Source: Parapusillimonas sp013416435 (GTDB taxonomy: Bacteria > Pseudomonadota > Gammaproteobacteria > Burkholderiales > Burkholderiaceae_B). Taken from it: a stretch of DNA of 64,000 nt. The DNA is taken from assembly GCF_052180245.1 (NCBI RefSeq), contig NZ_CP197474.1, positions 3,100,001-3,164,000 of the forward strand. Direction: 5' to 3'. Positions 43,754 through 51,279 of the stretch are shown one piece after another; the first letter of the stretch is position 1; each line of letters starts with the position of its first letter. The position numbers and the translations under genes are program-made. Under the pieces are notes generated by a model, which was given only the letters and a program-made list of their open reading frames with translations, was not told where the DNA came from and did no database searches.

Positions 43754-44883
43754 CGGAAAAGGAACAAGACCAGGCACAGGTACGAGCCTCGCAAGAGGGG
43801 AATCCAAAAGACGCGAACCTGGAAAGGGAAACGCTGAACCTGGAAGCAACCGGGCGCAGCGCCCCGCGCGGTGCCCGCGCATTTCTGTGGCTCACCATCC
43901 TGATCGCTGTGGCAGTGGCTGTCGGTGTGCTCATGAAGGTCTGGAGCCGCGAGTCAGCAGCAAAAGCCGATAACGGCCTGGAAGCCGATCAAAGCGGCAT
44001 CACCAATCGCCTCAAAGCTCCCAAGGTAGAGCGCCCCACGCCACCTCCAGCACTGCCGCCTCCGACGCCCGAGCCAACGGTGGTGCCCAGCTACAACATC
44101 TCGCCACCCATGCCCGCAGCCCCGCCTCCTGTCGACGAACTTACCCAGCGTCGGCTGGCCAGTCCGCTACAGGCCGGTGGTGCAGACGCAAGCGGCACAA
44201 CCCCAAGCCAGTCAAATGGCCCCCAAGGCCCTTATAGCGATGCTGGCCCTCTGGCCGACAAGCTGCGACCGCTGGAGCTGGCCCCATCAGTGGCTGGGCA
44301 ACTGGGTGACCGCAACTTCCTTCTCACGCAAGGCACCATGATCGACTGCACCCTGCAGACAAAACTGGTCAGCACCCAGTCCGGGCTTCTGACGTGTCTG
44401 GCCACGCACGATGTCATGAGCGCCAACGGCAAGGTCAAGCTCATTGATGCCGGCACCAAATTCACGGGTTATCAGTCTGGAGGCATACAGCAGGGCCAGG
44501 CCCGCGCCTTTGTGACATGGAACCGGCTGGAAACGCCTACCGGCGTCATCGTGAATTTGAGTTCGCCCGGTACAGGCCCGCTGGGCGAAGCGGGATTGGG
44601 CGGACATATCGACAACCACTTCTGGGAACGCTTTGGCAACGCCATCCTTCTTTCTCTGGTGGGCGACTTCGGTAACTGGGCATCCAATCAAGGGCAATCG
44701 GGCAGCAACAACATCCGCTTTGACAACACCGCCGAAGGCGGACAAGAAGCGGTTGCAAAGATATTGGAAAAGTCCCTGGACATTCCTCCCACTCTTTACA
44801 AGAACCAGGGCGAGCGTATCGGCATCATGGTCGCCCGCGATCTGGATTTCAGCCACGTCTATGAGCTTGAACCCATCCCCTGA
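43750..44883 (+). CDS. virB10: VirB10-like core protein
   Basis: VirB10 spans the inner and outer membranes and gates substrate passage. The 377-residue product has a cytoplasmic N-terminus, one helix (residues about 40-60, FLWLTILIAVAVAVGVL), a Pro-rich periplasmic linker (about 90-135) and the C-terminal beta-barrel with TMIDCTLQTKLVSTQSGLLTC and the antenna region FWERFGNAILLSL. The chosen start overlaps the virB9 stop (ATGA). The 3' end overlaps virB11 by 23 bases. Confidence 0.92.
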   Translation: MTEKEQDQAQVRASQEGNPKDANLERETLNLEATGRSAPRGARAFLWLTILIAVAVAVGVLMKVWSRESAAKADNGLEADQSGITNRLKAPKVERPTPPPALPPPTPEPTVVPSYNISPPMPAAPPPVDELTQRRLASPLQAGGADASGTTPSQSNGPQGPYSDAGPLADKLRPLELAPSVAGQLGDRNFLLTQGTMIDCTLQTKLVSTQSGLLTCLATHDVMSANGKVKLIDAGTKFTGYQSGGIQQGQARAFVTWNRLETPTGVIVNLSSPGTGPLGEAGLGGHIDNHFWERFGNAILLSLVGDFGNWASNQGQSGSNNIRFDNTAEGGQEAVAKILEKSLDIPPTLYKNQGERIGIMVARDLDFSHVYELEPIP

Positions 44884-45880
44884 ACCGATTCCCTTTGATC
44901 GATCCATTGCCGTTCGCACCTTTCTACGGCCCTTGTCCAAACACCTGGAAGACCCTAGCGTCACTGAAATTGCCATCGTGCGGGCCGGTGAGATTTACAC
45001 CCGTACACGCGGTGCCTGGCAGCTTCACGAATGCCTTCAGCTTTCCTACCCGCACCTGGAAGCTCTGGCCACCGCGCTAGCAGCGTATAACCACATGGCG
45101 CGCGGTCCGATTCAATCTGTTGTCCTGCCCGACGGTGAGCGCGGCCAGATTGTGCTGCCCCCCGCCTGCATTGACGGCACGCTGGCCATCAATATCCGCA
45201 AGCACGCCCAGGTGGCTCTTTCCCTGGAGGAGTTGCACGCTCAAGGCGCTTTTGAGGCCACTCACGACGCCGCCGCCCAATATACTTCGGACGGTCTTTC
45301 GAAAACAGATCAAGAACTGATGGCCCTGAAGGATGCAGGTGACATTCGCGGATTTCTTCTCGCAGCCATTCAGGCCCGCAAGAATCTGGTCATCTCCGGC
45401 GCAACAGGATCCGGCAAAACCACCTTTGCGAGATCGCTGATCGACCGGGTGCCCGTCGATGAACGCCTGGTCACCATTGAGGACGTTCATGAACTCATTC
45501 TGCCTCGGCACAAAAACCGTATTCATCTGATGTATGGCGGCACACGCGGTCGCGTGTCAGCCACCGAAAGCCTGGCCGCCTGCATGCGCTTGTCGCCAGA
45601 CCGGATATTCCTTGCCGAACTGCGCGGCCCTGAAACCTGGGATTACTTGGCGGCGTTGAATACCGGCCATCCGGGGTCAGTCACCACCACGCACGCCAAT
45701 GGGGCCGCCGATACCTTTGACCGCCTGGCGATGCTCATCAAGCAATCACCCACGGGCGGCAACCTCGATCTGCCAACCATCCAGGCCTTTCTACGTCAGA
45801 CCGTAGACATCGTGTTGCATTTCGAGCGGTTTCGGCTTAAAGAACTTTGGTTTGAACCCAGGCGACAAGTCAACGGCTGA
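44861..45880 (+). CDS. virB11: VirB11-like hexameric ATPase
   Basis: This 339-residue cytoplasmic traffic ATPase coordinates pilus biogenesis and DNA transfer. It has an N-terminal domain (about 1-145), Walker A SGATGSGKTTF near residue 190, an Asp box/Walker B region (ERLVTIEDVHEL) and the His box HPGSVTTTHANGA. ATG 44861 gives a family-typical N-terminus and overlaps virB10 by 23 bases. It is the last gene of the virB set; a 148-base gap then precedes the replication gene. Confidence 0.92.
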   Translation: MSLNPSPEPIPFDRSIAVRTFLRPLSKHLEDPSVTEIAIVRAGEIYTRTRGAWQLHECLQLSYPHLEALATALAAYNHMARGPIQSVVLPDGERGQIVLPPACIDGTLAINIRKHAQVALSLEELHAQGAFEATHDAAAQYTSDGLSKTDQELMALKDAGDIRGFLLAAIQARKNLVISGATGSGKTTFARSLIDRVPVDERLVTIEDVHELILPRHKNRIHLMYGGTRGRVSATESLAACMRLSPDRIFLAELRGPETWDYLAALNTGHPGSVTTTHANGAADTFDRLAMLIKQSPTGGNLDLPTIQAFLRQTVDIVLHFERFRLKELWFEPRRQVNG

Positions 45881-46028
45881 ACCGCAGCTAACTACGCCCT
45901 GACGGGCATCCATATTCATCCTTGCGGCCAGCCATCGCTTTGCCCGGTCGCATCTACCCCTGAACCCCGTGTGAGGCGCTGCACACGTTCCGGGCAGGCC
46001 TTGTATGGGCTCGTCTGGAGCTTTACCC

Positions 46029-46946
46029 ATGACCTCATCCACACGCCTGCCGTTTCACCAGGCCACTAATCTACTGCGCCTGTCAGCAGCTATGCAACGG
46101 GCTCAGCAAAAGGCTACCCAGGCCTTGGCCGCCGCCGCAGAAAAGCAGGCCTCAACCCCGACCCCATTCATGCTGCCGGGTATCAATGAAACGGCCAGAG
46201 CCATCCCCAACTACATCGCCCGAAGCGCCATTTTTGCGCCGGTTCGTCGGGGCTGGCGCACTCTGCACGATGACACCGTTTTTCTGGAAGGCAGCAACAT
46301 CCTGCTTAAAGGATCCGGCAAGCAGTTGAGCGAAGACCACGCCGACATCTGGATGCACGCCATGTACTTGCAGACCACGGCCCTGTTGGGCGAAGCGCCA
46401 GTTATCAACCGAGCGGATTTCCTGCGCGGCATGGGCAGACCCACAGGTGGCAGCGCCTATGAATGGCTGCATGAAGGCATGAAAGACTTGGCCCGCTTCA
46501 CCCTATGCATTGAGGCCCGCAGAAAGGATGGCTCAGTCAAATACAGCTACGGCAGACATCCTTCTACCCGAGTCCTCGCCATGCTGGGCGGCTTTGATTA
46601 CCACGAACCAACCGGAAGCTATACCCTGTACGCCGATCCTCGTTGGGCACAAATCTTCGGCAATCGGGAATATGCCCTGGTGGACTGGGCCAAGCGCCTG
46701 CAAATGCGACACGACCTGTCCAAAAGCCTGCAGCGCCTGATCGGCACATCCGCCGACATCCAGCAAAAGTACAGCCTGGACATTCTCAAGCAGCGCGCCC
46801 AATACACCGGTCGCATGCGTGATTTTCGGACGAGTTTGGAGCGCAGCCTGACGGAATTGGAAGAACTGGAGGTCATTACAAAGCCACGCATAGAAACCGC
46901 CACCCGGGGCCACGAGCAAGCCGTCTGGATACGTCTGGATCGCTAG
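46029..46946 (+). CDS. TrfA-like plasmid replication initiator
   Basis: This 305-residue protein resembles TrfA, the iteron-binding initiator of IncP-type plasmids. The family hallmark FMLPGINETARAIPNYIARSAIF is followed by two winged-helix domains (to residue about 295). A Gln/Ala-rich helix precedes it. The start at 46029 (MTSSTRLPFHQATNLL) is preferred over one 24 bases upstream. Five iterons and a DnaA box lie directly downstream. Its presence marks the region as a plasmid replicon rather than a plain integrative element. Confidence 0.82.
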   Translation: MTSSTRLPFHQATNLLRLSAAMQRAQQKATQALAAAAEKQASTPTPFMLPGINETARAIPNYIARSAIFAPVRRGWRTLHDDTVFLEGSNILLKGSGKQLSEDHADIWMHAMYLQTTALLGEAPVINRADFLRGMGRPTGGSAYEWLHEGMKDLARFTLCIEARRKDGSVKYSYGRHPSTRVLAMLGGFDYHEPTGSYTLYADPRWAQIFGNREYALVDWAKRLQMRHDLSKSLQRLIGTSADIQQKYSLDILKQRAQYTGRMRDFRTSLERSLTELEELEVITKPRIETATRGHEQAVWIRLDR

Positions 46947-46954
46947 ATTTCCAA

Positions 46955-47114
46955 TCGTCATAACATCGCGCCCGACTTACAGAAACATCCGATTCCAGGG
47001 TCTTTTACAGGTTGTGGATAAGTGGTTCTTACCGTCGTCATAGCATCGCACCGACGTCGTCATAAGATCGCGGCTTCTCGTCACAGCATCGCGCTTTATC
47101 GTCATAGCATCGCA
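46955..47114. other. Iteron-containing vegetative origin (oriV)
   Basis: Five 16-bp direct repeats with consensus TCGTCATAGCATCGCA (one to three changes each) start at 46955, 47035, 47057, 47078 and 47099. The last four are spaced 22, 21 and 21 bases, two helical turns. A perfect DnaA box (TGTGGATAA) lies at 47013-47021. This is the classic layout of an iteron-controlled plasmid origin next to its initiator gene. Confidence 0.85.
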
Positions 47115-47166
47115 AATAATTTCTGGAAACCCGCGTAAACAGGTCCTTTCCAGCCATCGATACGCC

Positions 47167-47195
47167 TTCTACCTTATTTCTACCTTACTTCTACC
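47167..47195 (+). repeat. Three 11-bp-periodic TTCTACC repeats
   Basis: TTCTACC occurs at 47167, 47178 and 47189, each followed by TTAT, TTAC or AACC. Phasing on one helical face is like the StbA-binding repeats upstream of stbABC in plasmid R388, which are also 11-bp-periodic although of different sequence. Likely binding site for the protein encoded at 47884-48321. Confidence 0.55.
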
Positions 47196-47279
47196 AACCA
47201 GGCCTGTGAATAAGTCGGCCTGCCCGATATGCACCGCCCCCGCCTGCACGGCTCAGACCGTCTTATATCATCACGCTGG

Positions 47280-47298
47280 GCAGCCGCACAGCGGCTGC
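47280..47298. repeat. 8-bp perfect inverted repeat
   Basis: GCAGCCGC and GCGGCTGC with a 3-base loop (ACA). No U tract follows, so a terminator is less likely than an operator or a relaxase-type hairpin. Confidence 0.4.
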
Positions 47299-47390
47299 AT
47301 CGGTCAGCAACGGACCACATCCGCCCTTTCGGGCACTTCCCTCTTTCATCCCCATCACTGCCCTTCAAGCCATAGGGCAAAGGAGACTTC

Positions 47391-47849
47391 ATGCACGCGA
47401 ACATCGACACCCGCATGCTCGACATCGTTCAGCAAGCCGCTCACTACGGCATTGGCACTATGAGCCTGGGCGAAGCCCTGACGGCTGCCCTTGCGCTGGA
47501 TCGCAGCGACTGGCTCCGTGAGCGAGGCTACAGCATCGCTGAAGCCTTGGATCGCATCGGTCCGGACTGGGCGGCCCGCCTCTGCGAGGTGGCCAGGCAA
47601 TTTCATACTGAAGCGACTCAGGCTTCGCGGCGGTTCTCCTTCGAGATCATCCCCCACCACTCCGAGATCGGCGCCTACACCCTGCGCCTGCTCGATGACG
47701 GTCAGGAAGTCGGCGGCGGACAGTTCTCCGCACAAGGCAAGTCGGTTCGGTTCGCTGACGAACAATCTGCCTATGACGAAGCGCTTGCTGCAGGCTGCAC
47801 CTGGCTGGCAGGCAAACAGGCCAAGGTCTTTCTCGAGCTGTCGCGCTGA
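47391..47849 (+). CDS. Hypothetical plasmid protein
   Basis: This is a 152-residue soluble protein with no signal peptide or membrane helix. The N-terminal half is helical (MLDIVQQAAHYGIGTMSLG, EALDRIGPDWAARLCEVARQF). The C-terminal half is a small beta-rich domain with a Gly run (DDGQEVGGGQFSAQ). I do not recognise the family. A strong ribosome site and position at the head of the Stb-like operon support a real gene; a role in transfer regulation or segregation is conceivable but unproven. Confidence 0.6.
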   Translation: MHANIDTRMLDIVQQAAHYGIGTMSLGEALTAALALDRSDWLRERGYSIAEALDRIGPDWAARLCEVARQFHTEATQASRRFSFEIIPHHSEIGAYTLRLLDDGQEVGGGQFSAQGKSVRFADEQSAYDEALAAGCTWLAGKQAKVFLELSR

Positions 47850-47883
47850 GCGACACCGTGTTCACCCCAACTCCTGGAAAACC

Positions 47884-48321
47884 ATGAATGAATCTCCATC
47901 CGTAACGCGCTACCGAACCACACTTGCGGCCCTGGATCCTCGCATCAGCATCGCTGCGCAGCTGCGCGCCCTGTTTCCCTTGATCGAAACTGAGCTGGCT
48001 ACCGGCGTCCCACATGCTGCCGTGCTGGATGATCTGGCCGCCGCAGGCCTGACTGTACAACGCAGCACCTACGCCATCACGCTGTACCGCTGGCGCAAAG
48101 CCCAGCGACCAGCAGCCAGGCCTCCAGTCTCTGCAGTGAAACCACCCTCACATCCTCCGGCACTTGATGCTATCCAGGGCCGACCGCGCGACATTCAGAC
48201 ACCCGGCGATTTGCGCAAGATTCGCGACATGCAGATAGACCTGGAGGCTTTGCGCCGTGAGGGCTTGGCCAATCGTACTCAACCTGCTGACAGCAACCCC
48301 ACCAAAAGGAATGAACCATGA
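47884..48321 (+). CDS. StbA-like DNA-binding segregation protein (putative)
   Basis: This 145-residue protein has an N-terminal helical domain (LDPRISIAAQLRALFPLIETEL, DDLAAAGLTVQRSTYAITLYRWRKA) that looks like a helix-turn-helix DNA reader, then a Pro-rich linker and a C-terminal helix. Its gene overlaps the ParA-like gene by four bases and lies downstream of 11-bp repeats, the arrangement of stbA in R388. Assignment is mainly by context; KfrA/TraK-like proteins are alternatives. Confidence 0.55.
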   Translation: MNESPSVTRYRTTLAALDPRISIAAQLRALFPLIETELATGVPHAAVLDDLAAAGLTVQRSTYAITLYRWRKAQRPAARPPVSAVKPPSHPPALDAIQGRPRDIQTPGDLRKIRDMQIDLEALRREGLANRTQPADSNPTKRNEP

Positions 48322-49025
48322 AAGTCGCCGTCCTGAACTACACCGGCTCCGTTGGCAAGACAGTTGCCGCCTCTCACCTTCTGGCGCCACGTATGAACAG
48401 CGCACAGATTTTTGCAGTGGAATCCACCAACGAAACGGGCGCTGACCTGGGCCTGAATGTCGATCAGCTACGCGGGGAACACTTTGGCCGACTGTTCCGG
48501 GAACTACTCACCCGCGACGATGCGATTGTCGATGTGGGCGCCAGCAACATCGAGGATTTTCTGACGCACATGATGCGCTACGAAGGCGCGCACGAGGAAA
48601 TGAATTACTTCGTACTGCCTGTCATCAATACCGGCAAGGCCCAGCGCGAGACCATCAAAACCGTGGCAGCCCTGGCTGAACTGGGCGTCGATCCAGAGCG
48701 GGTGCGGATCCTTTTCAATCGTGTCGATACCAGCGTGCAGGATGAATTTCCCTCGATCCTGGCCTATGCCGCCAAAACAGGTGAAGTGCAGGCCAACCCC
48801 CGGGCCGCCATTTACGAAAACGAAGTCTTCGAGTTGCTCGCAGACCAACGCACCACGATTGCCGACGTACTGGCTGACCAGACGGACTACCGCGCCCTGC
48901 TTCGCGCTGCCGATCCTGAAGACCATGTTCGCATTTCGCAGTTGAGCAACCGACACGCCCTGCGTGCGCTGGCCAAGCCAGTGGACCGGCAAATGAACGC
49001 AGCTTTCACCGCGCTGTTTTCCTGA
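48318..49025 (+). CDS. stbB: StbB/ParA-like ATPase
   Basis: This 235-residue MinD/ParA-superfamily protein begins MKVAVLNYTGSVGKTVAASH, a variant P-loop (GSVGKT) at the extreme N-terminus. DDAIVDVGASNIEDFL is a Walker A'-like/B region, and the nucleotide-contact segment ILFNRVDTSV follows. StbB-type ATPases act with StbA in plasmid positioning and conjugation, and stbB is needed for transfer in IncW plasmids. Overlap with the upstream gene and proximity to the coupling protein gene fit that system. Confidence 0.78.
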   Translation: MKVAVLNYTGSVGKTVAASHLLAPRMNSAQIFAVESTNETGADLGLNVDQLRGEHFGRLFRELLTRDDAIVDVGASNIEDFLTHMMRYEGAHEEMNYFVLPVINTGKAQRETIKTVAALAELGVDPERVRILFNRVDTSVQDEFPSILAYAAKTGEVQANPRAAIYENEVFELLADQRTTIADVLADQTDYRALLRAADPEDHVRISQLSNRHALRALAKPVDRQMNAAFTALFS

Positions 49026-49035
49026 GCTGGCCACT

Positions 49036-49470
49036 ATGGAATCACACTCGAATTCCAGTGGCGCGCGTACCAAGCTGGATTTGCTGTACCACGAGGCATT
49101 GGGTGAAGTCGCAGGCCTCGTGGACCGACTGGAAAGCGCCACACAAAGTCTGGATGCGGTCCAGAAGCAGATGCAGTCCATGGGCGAAGCGCAGCAAGTC
49201 TTGCCTCAGCAACTTGGCCGCCATCTCACCGCCACGATGGAAGCGGCAGCCAAACCCATCAATCAGCAGGCCCAGCACGCCATCCAGACCATGCTGGATG
49301 ACACCGACAGCCGGCTGAATCAGTTGTCCCGGGATGCCGCCCAGTACGCCAGCATCGCCCACCGATCCGCACGTCGCATGGCACTCATTGCCTTGGTCGT
49401 GGGCGGCGCAGCCGGCATTTTAGGAGGCTTACTGGCTGGCCTGACTCTGGGCCAGATTTTGATTTCTTGA
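49036..49470 (+). CDS. StbC-like coiled-coil membrane protein
   Basis: This 144-residue protein has an N-terminal amphipathic/coiled-coil region (residues about 10-110, ATQSLDAVQKQMQSMGEAQ) and one C-terminal Gly-rich membrane helix (MALIALVVGGAAGILGGLLAG). Position right after the StbB-like gene and before the coupling-protein gene matches stbC or TraM-like accessory proteins. No enzymatic motif is present. Function inferred from context. Confidence 0.55.
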   Translation: MESHSNSSGARTKLDLLYHEALGEVAGLVDRLESATQSLDAVQKQMQSMGEAQQVLPQQLGRHLTATMEAAAKPINQQAQHAIQTMLDDTDSRLNQLSRDAAQYASIAHRSARRMALIALVVGGAAGILGGLLAGLTLGQILIS

Positions 49471-49482
49471 GGATCGGCACTT

Positions 49483-51144
49483 ATGTCCACCCTAATCTCG
49501 CCCATTACCCGGCGGCGCATCGCCGCCTTCTCTTTGGCCCTCCTCCCTACTGGTGCCTGGATGGCCGCTGCCACCTGGGGCAGCCGCATGCACTGGCGAG
49601 ACTGGAATGCCCGAACCTTCCGGCATTTCGTCGTTTTGACGCCTCAATATCCCTTGCTCTACGGAGCGCTTGGCGTCGGCCTGGCCCTGTCGCTCATGCT
49701 CATCCTGATTATCGGGCGCACCGCCAAAACTGAAGGATTTGAGGGAGCTGCCTACAAGCGCTTTGTGCGTGGCACCCGAACCACCTCGGCAAAAAGCCTA
49801 GCACGCCAGTGCGCAGAGCGCGGCAAACAGCAGATCGACGTGGGCGGCATCCCTATGCCGACCGCCAACGAGAACCTGCATTTGCTCATCAGCGGCGCTA
49901 CAGGTTCCGGTAAATCGGTGTTGTTGCGCAACATGGCCGCTTCTGTGCTGAATCGCTCAAGGCACAGCATGAACAACCGCTTGCCCGGCCGAACGCCAGA
50001 GCGCAACGATCGGATGATCGTGATCGACCCCAATGGCGACCTACTGAGCAAGTTTTGGCAGCCTAATGACGTGATCCTCAACCCCTACGATGCCCGCAGC
50101 CAGGGTTGGTCGTTCTTCAATGAAGTTCGTGCCGACTACGACTGGAAGCGGCTGGCCCATTCCATGGTTCCCATGAGCCAGGATAAGAACGCCGAAGAAT
50201 GGAACGACTTCGGTCGCCTGCTGTTACGCGAGACTGCCAAGAAACTCCACCAGCTGCAGGGCGACGGGGCAAGTGTCATGGATCTGTTCCGGCTATGTAC
50301 CATCGAAGACCCCAAGGTCTTGAAGCAATTCTTGGAAGGCACGCTGGCCGAATCCCTTTTTGTTGGCTCCAGCGAAGCCAGCAAAGCCCTGTCTTCTGCC
50401 CGCTTCGTGCTATCGAACAAGCTGTCCGAGCACACCGGCATGAAGCCTGGGCGGTTCTCCATTCGAGACTGGTTGGCTAAGCCTGACGGTGGAAACCTAT
50501 ACATCAACTGGCGCGAAGACATGATGAGTTCCATGAAGCCGCTGGTGTCGTCATGGGCTGACGTGTTCATTACGTCCATCTTATCCATGCCTGAAGGCAC
50601 CCACCGACGCTGGTGGTTGTTCATTGATGAGCTGGCTAGCCTGGAAGCCCTGCCGTCACTGGAAGCGGGCCTGACCAAGGGTCGGAAAAATGGCCTGCGT
50701 ATTGTGGCGGGTTTGCAGAGTACGTCGCAGTTGGAACATATCTACGGGCGCACCATGTCCACCACTATCCGGGCGAGCTTTCGCAACCTGGCTGTGCTGG
50801 GCGGCTCCCGTACCGACCCGCAAACGGCAAAGGATATGAGTGAAAGCCTCGGAAAGCACGAGGTCGAACGGCCTAAGTACAGCATCAGTCGCAGTGTGGA
50901 TCATCGGAATACGTCGGACAACATGGATCGGACGACAGAAGACGTGGTGACCGCTGCACAGATACAGGCACTGCCGTCGCTGGGCGGGTATGTTGCCTTG
51001 GCAGGGGATTTTCCGATTGCGAGGGTGAGGTTGCCGTTCAGGGAGTTTGGGGCGACTGCGATGGCGTTTCAAGAGTCGGGAAGAGTGCTAAATGCTGCTA
51101 CTTCCACAACAACACCATCTAATGGACTAATCGATCACGATTAG
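49483..51144 (+). CDS. Type IV coupling protein (VirD4/TrwB/TraD family)
   Basis: This 553-residue inner-membrane ATPase brings the relaxase-DNA complex to the T4SS. Two N-terminal helices (about 12-32 and 55-78) are followed by a motor with Walker A ISGATGSGKSVLLRN near residue 140 and Walker B WWLFIDELASL near residue 370. The segment GLRIVAGLQSTSQLEHIYG is characteristic of TrwB/TraD. A GAGG ribosome site precedes the ATG. The last 30 residues are Ser/Thr-rich and probably disordered. Confidence 0.92.
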   Translation: MSTLISPITRRRIAAFSLALLPTGAWMAAATWGSRMHWRDWNARTFRHFVVLTPQYPLLYGALGVGLALSLMLILIIGRTAKTEGFEGAAYKRFVRGTRTTSAKSLARQCAERGKQQIDVGGIPMPTANENLHLLISGATGSGKSVLLRNMAASVLNRSRHSMNNRLPGRTPERNDRMIVIDPNGDLLSKFWQPNDVILNPYDARSQGWSFFNEVRADYDWKRLAHSMVPMSQDKNAEEWNDFGRLLLRETAKKLHQLQGDGASVMDLFRLCTIEDPKVLKQFLEGTLAESLFVGSSEASKALSSARFVLSNKLSEHTGMKPGRFSIRDWLAKPDGGNLYINWREDMMSSMKPLVSSWADVFITSILSMPEGTHRRWWLFIDELASLEALPSLEAGLTKGRKNGLRIVAGLQSTSQLEHIYGRTMSTTIRASFRNLAVLGGSRTDPQTAKDMSESLGKHEVERPKYSISRSVDHRNTSDNMDRTTEDVVTAAQIQALPSLGGYVALAGDFPIARVRLPFREFGATAMAFQESGRVLNAATSTTTPSNGLIDHD

Positions 51145-51156
51145 TTGCCCCGCCAC

Positions 51157-51179
51157 TTATCCACATAATCTGTGGATAA
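51157..51179. promoter_or_regulatory. Inverted pair of perfect DnaA boxes
   Basis: TTATCCACA and TGTGGATAA face each other with five bases between them, in the 135-base gap between the coupling-protein and relaxase genes. Both match the strict DnaA consensus. The pair may be an operator for DnaA, a second replication-initiation site, or an oriT/ssi-associated element. Confidence 0.7.
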
Positions 51180-51279
51180 ACTTGTGTAAACCCTTCCTCC
51201 TTACCTTCAAGAGCTAGCACTGGTAAGGGTTAGTGCCCTGCTGGCCAATTTCTCGCCACCACCCTTGCCTGGAGCTCAC

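Larger units (their letters stand above)
47115..47390 (+). other. Leader/origin-proximal region with repeats (possible oriT or centromere)
   Basis: No gene was found in these 276 bases. They hold three TTCTACC repeats at an exact 11-bp period (47167-47195) and an 8-bp inverted repeat (47280-47298), and end with a good ribosome site (AAAGGAG) before the next gene. Position between oriV and the Stb-like cluster suggests a segregation or transfer site. Confidence 0.5.

Noticed and set aside
46955..47114. CRISPR array
   Set aside because: Repeats are only 16 bp with 5-6 bp gaps, degenerate, and next to a replication initiator; they are iterons.
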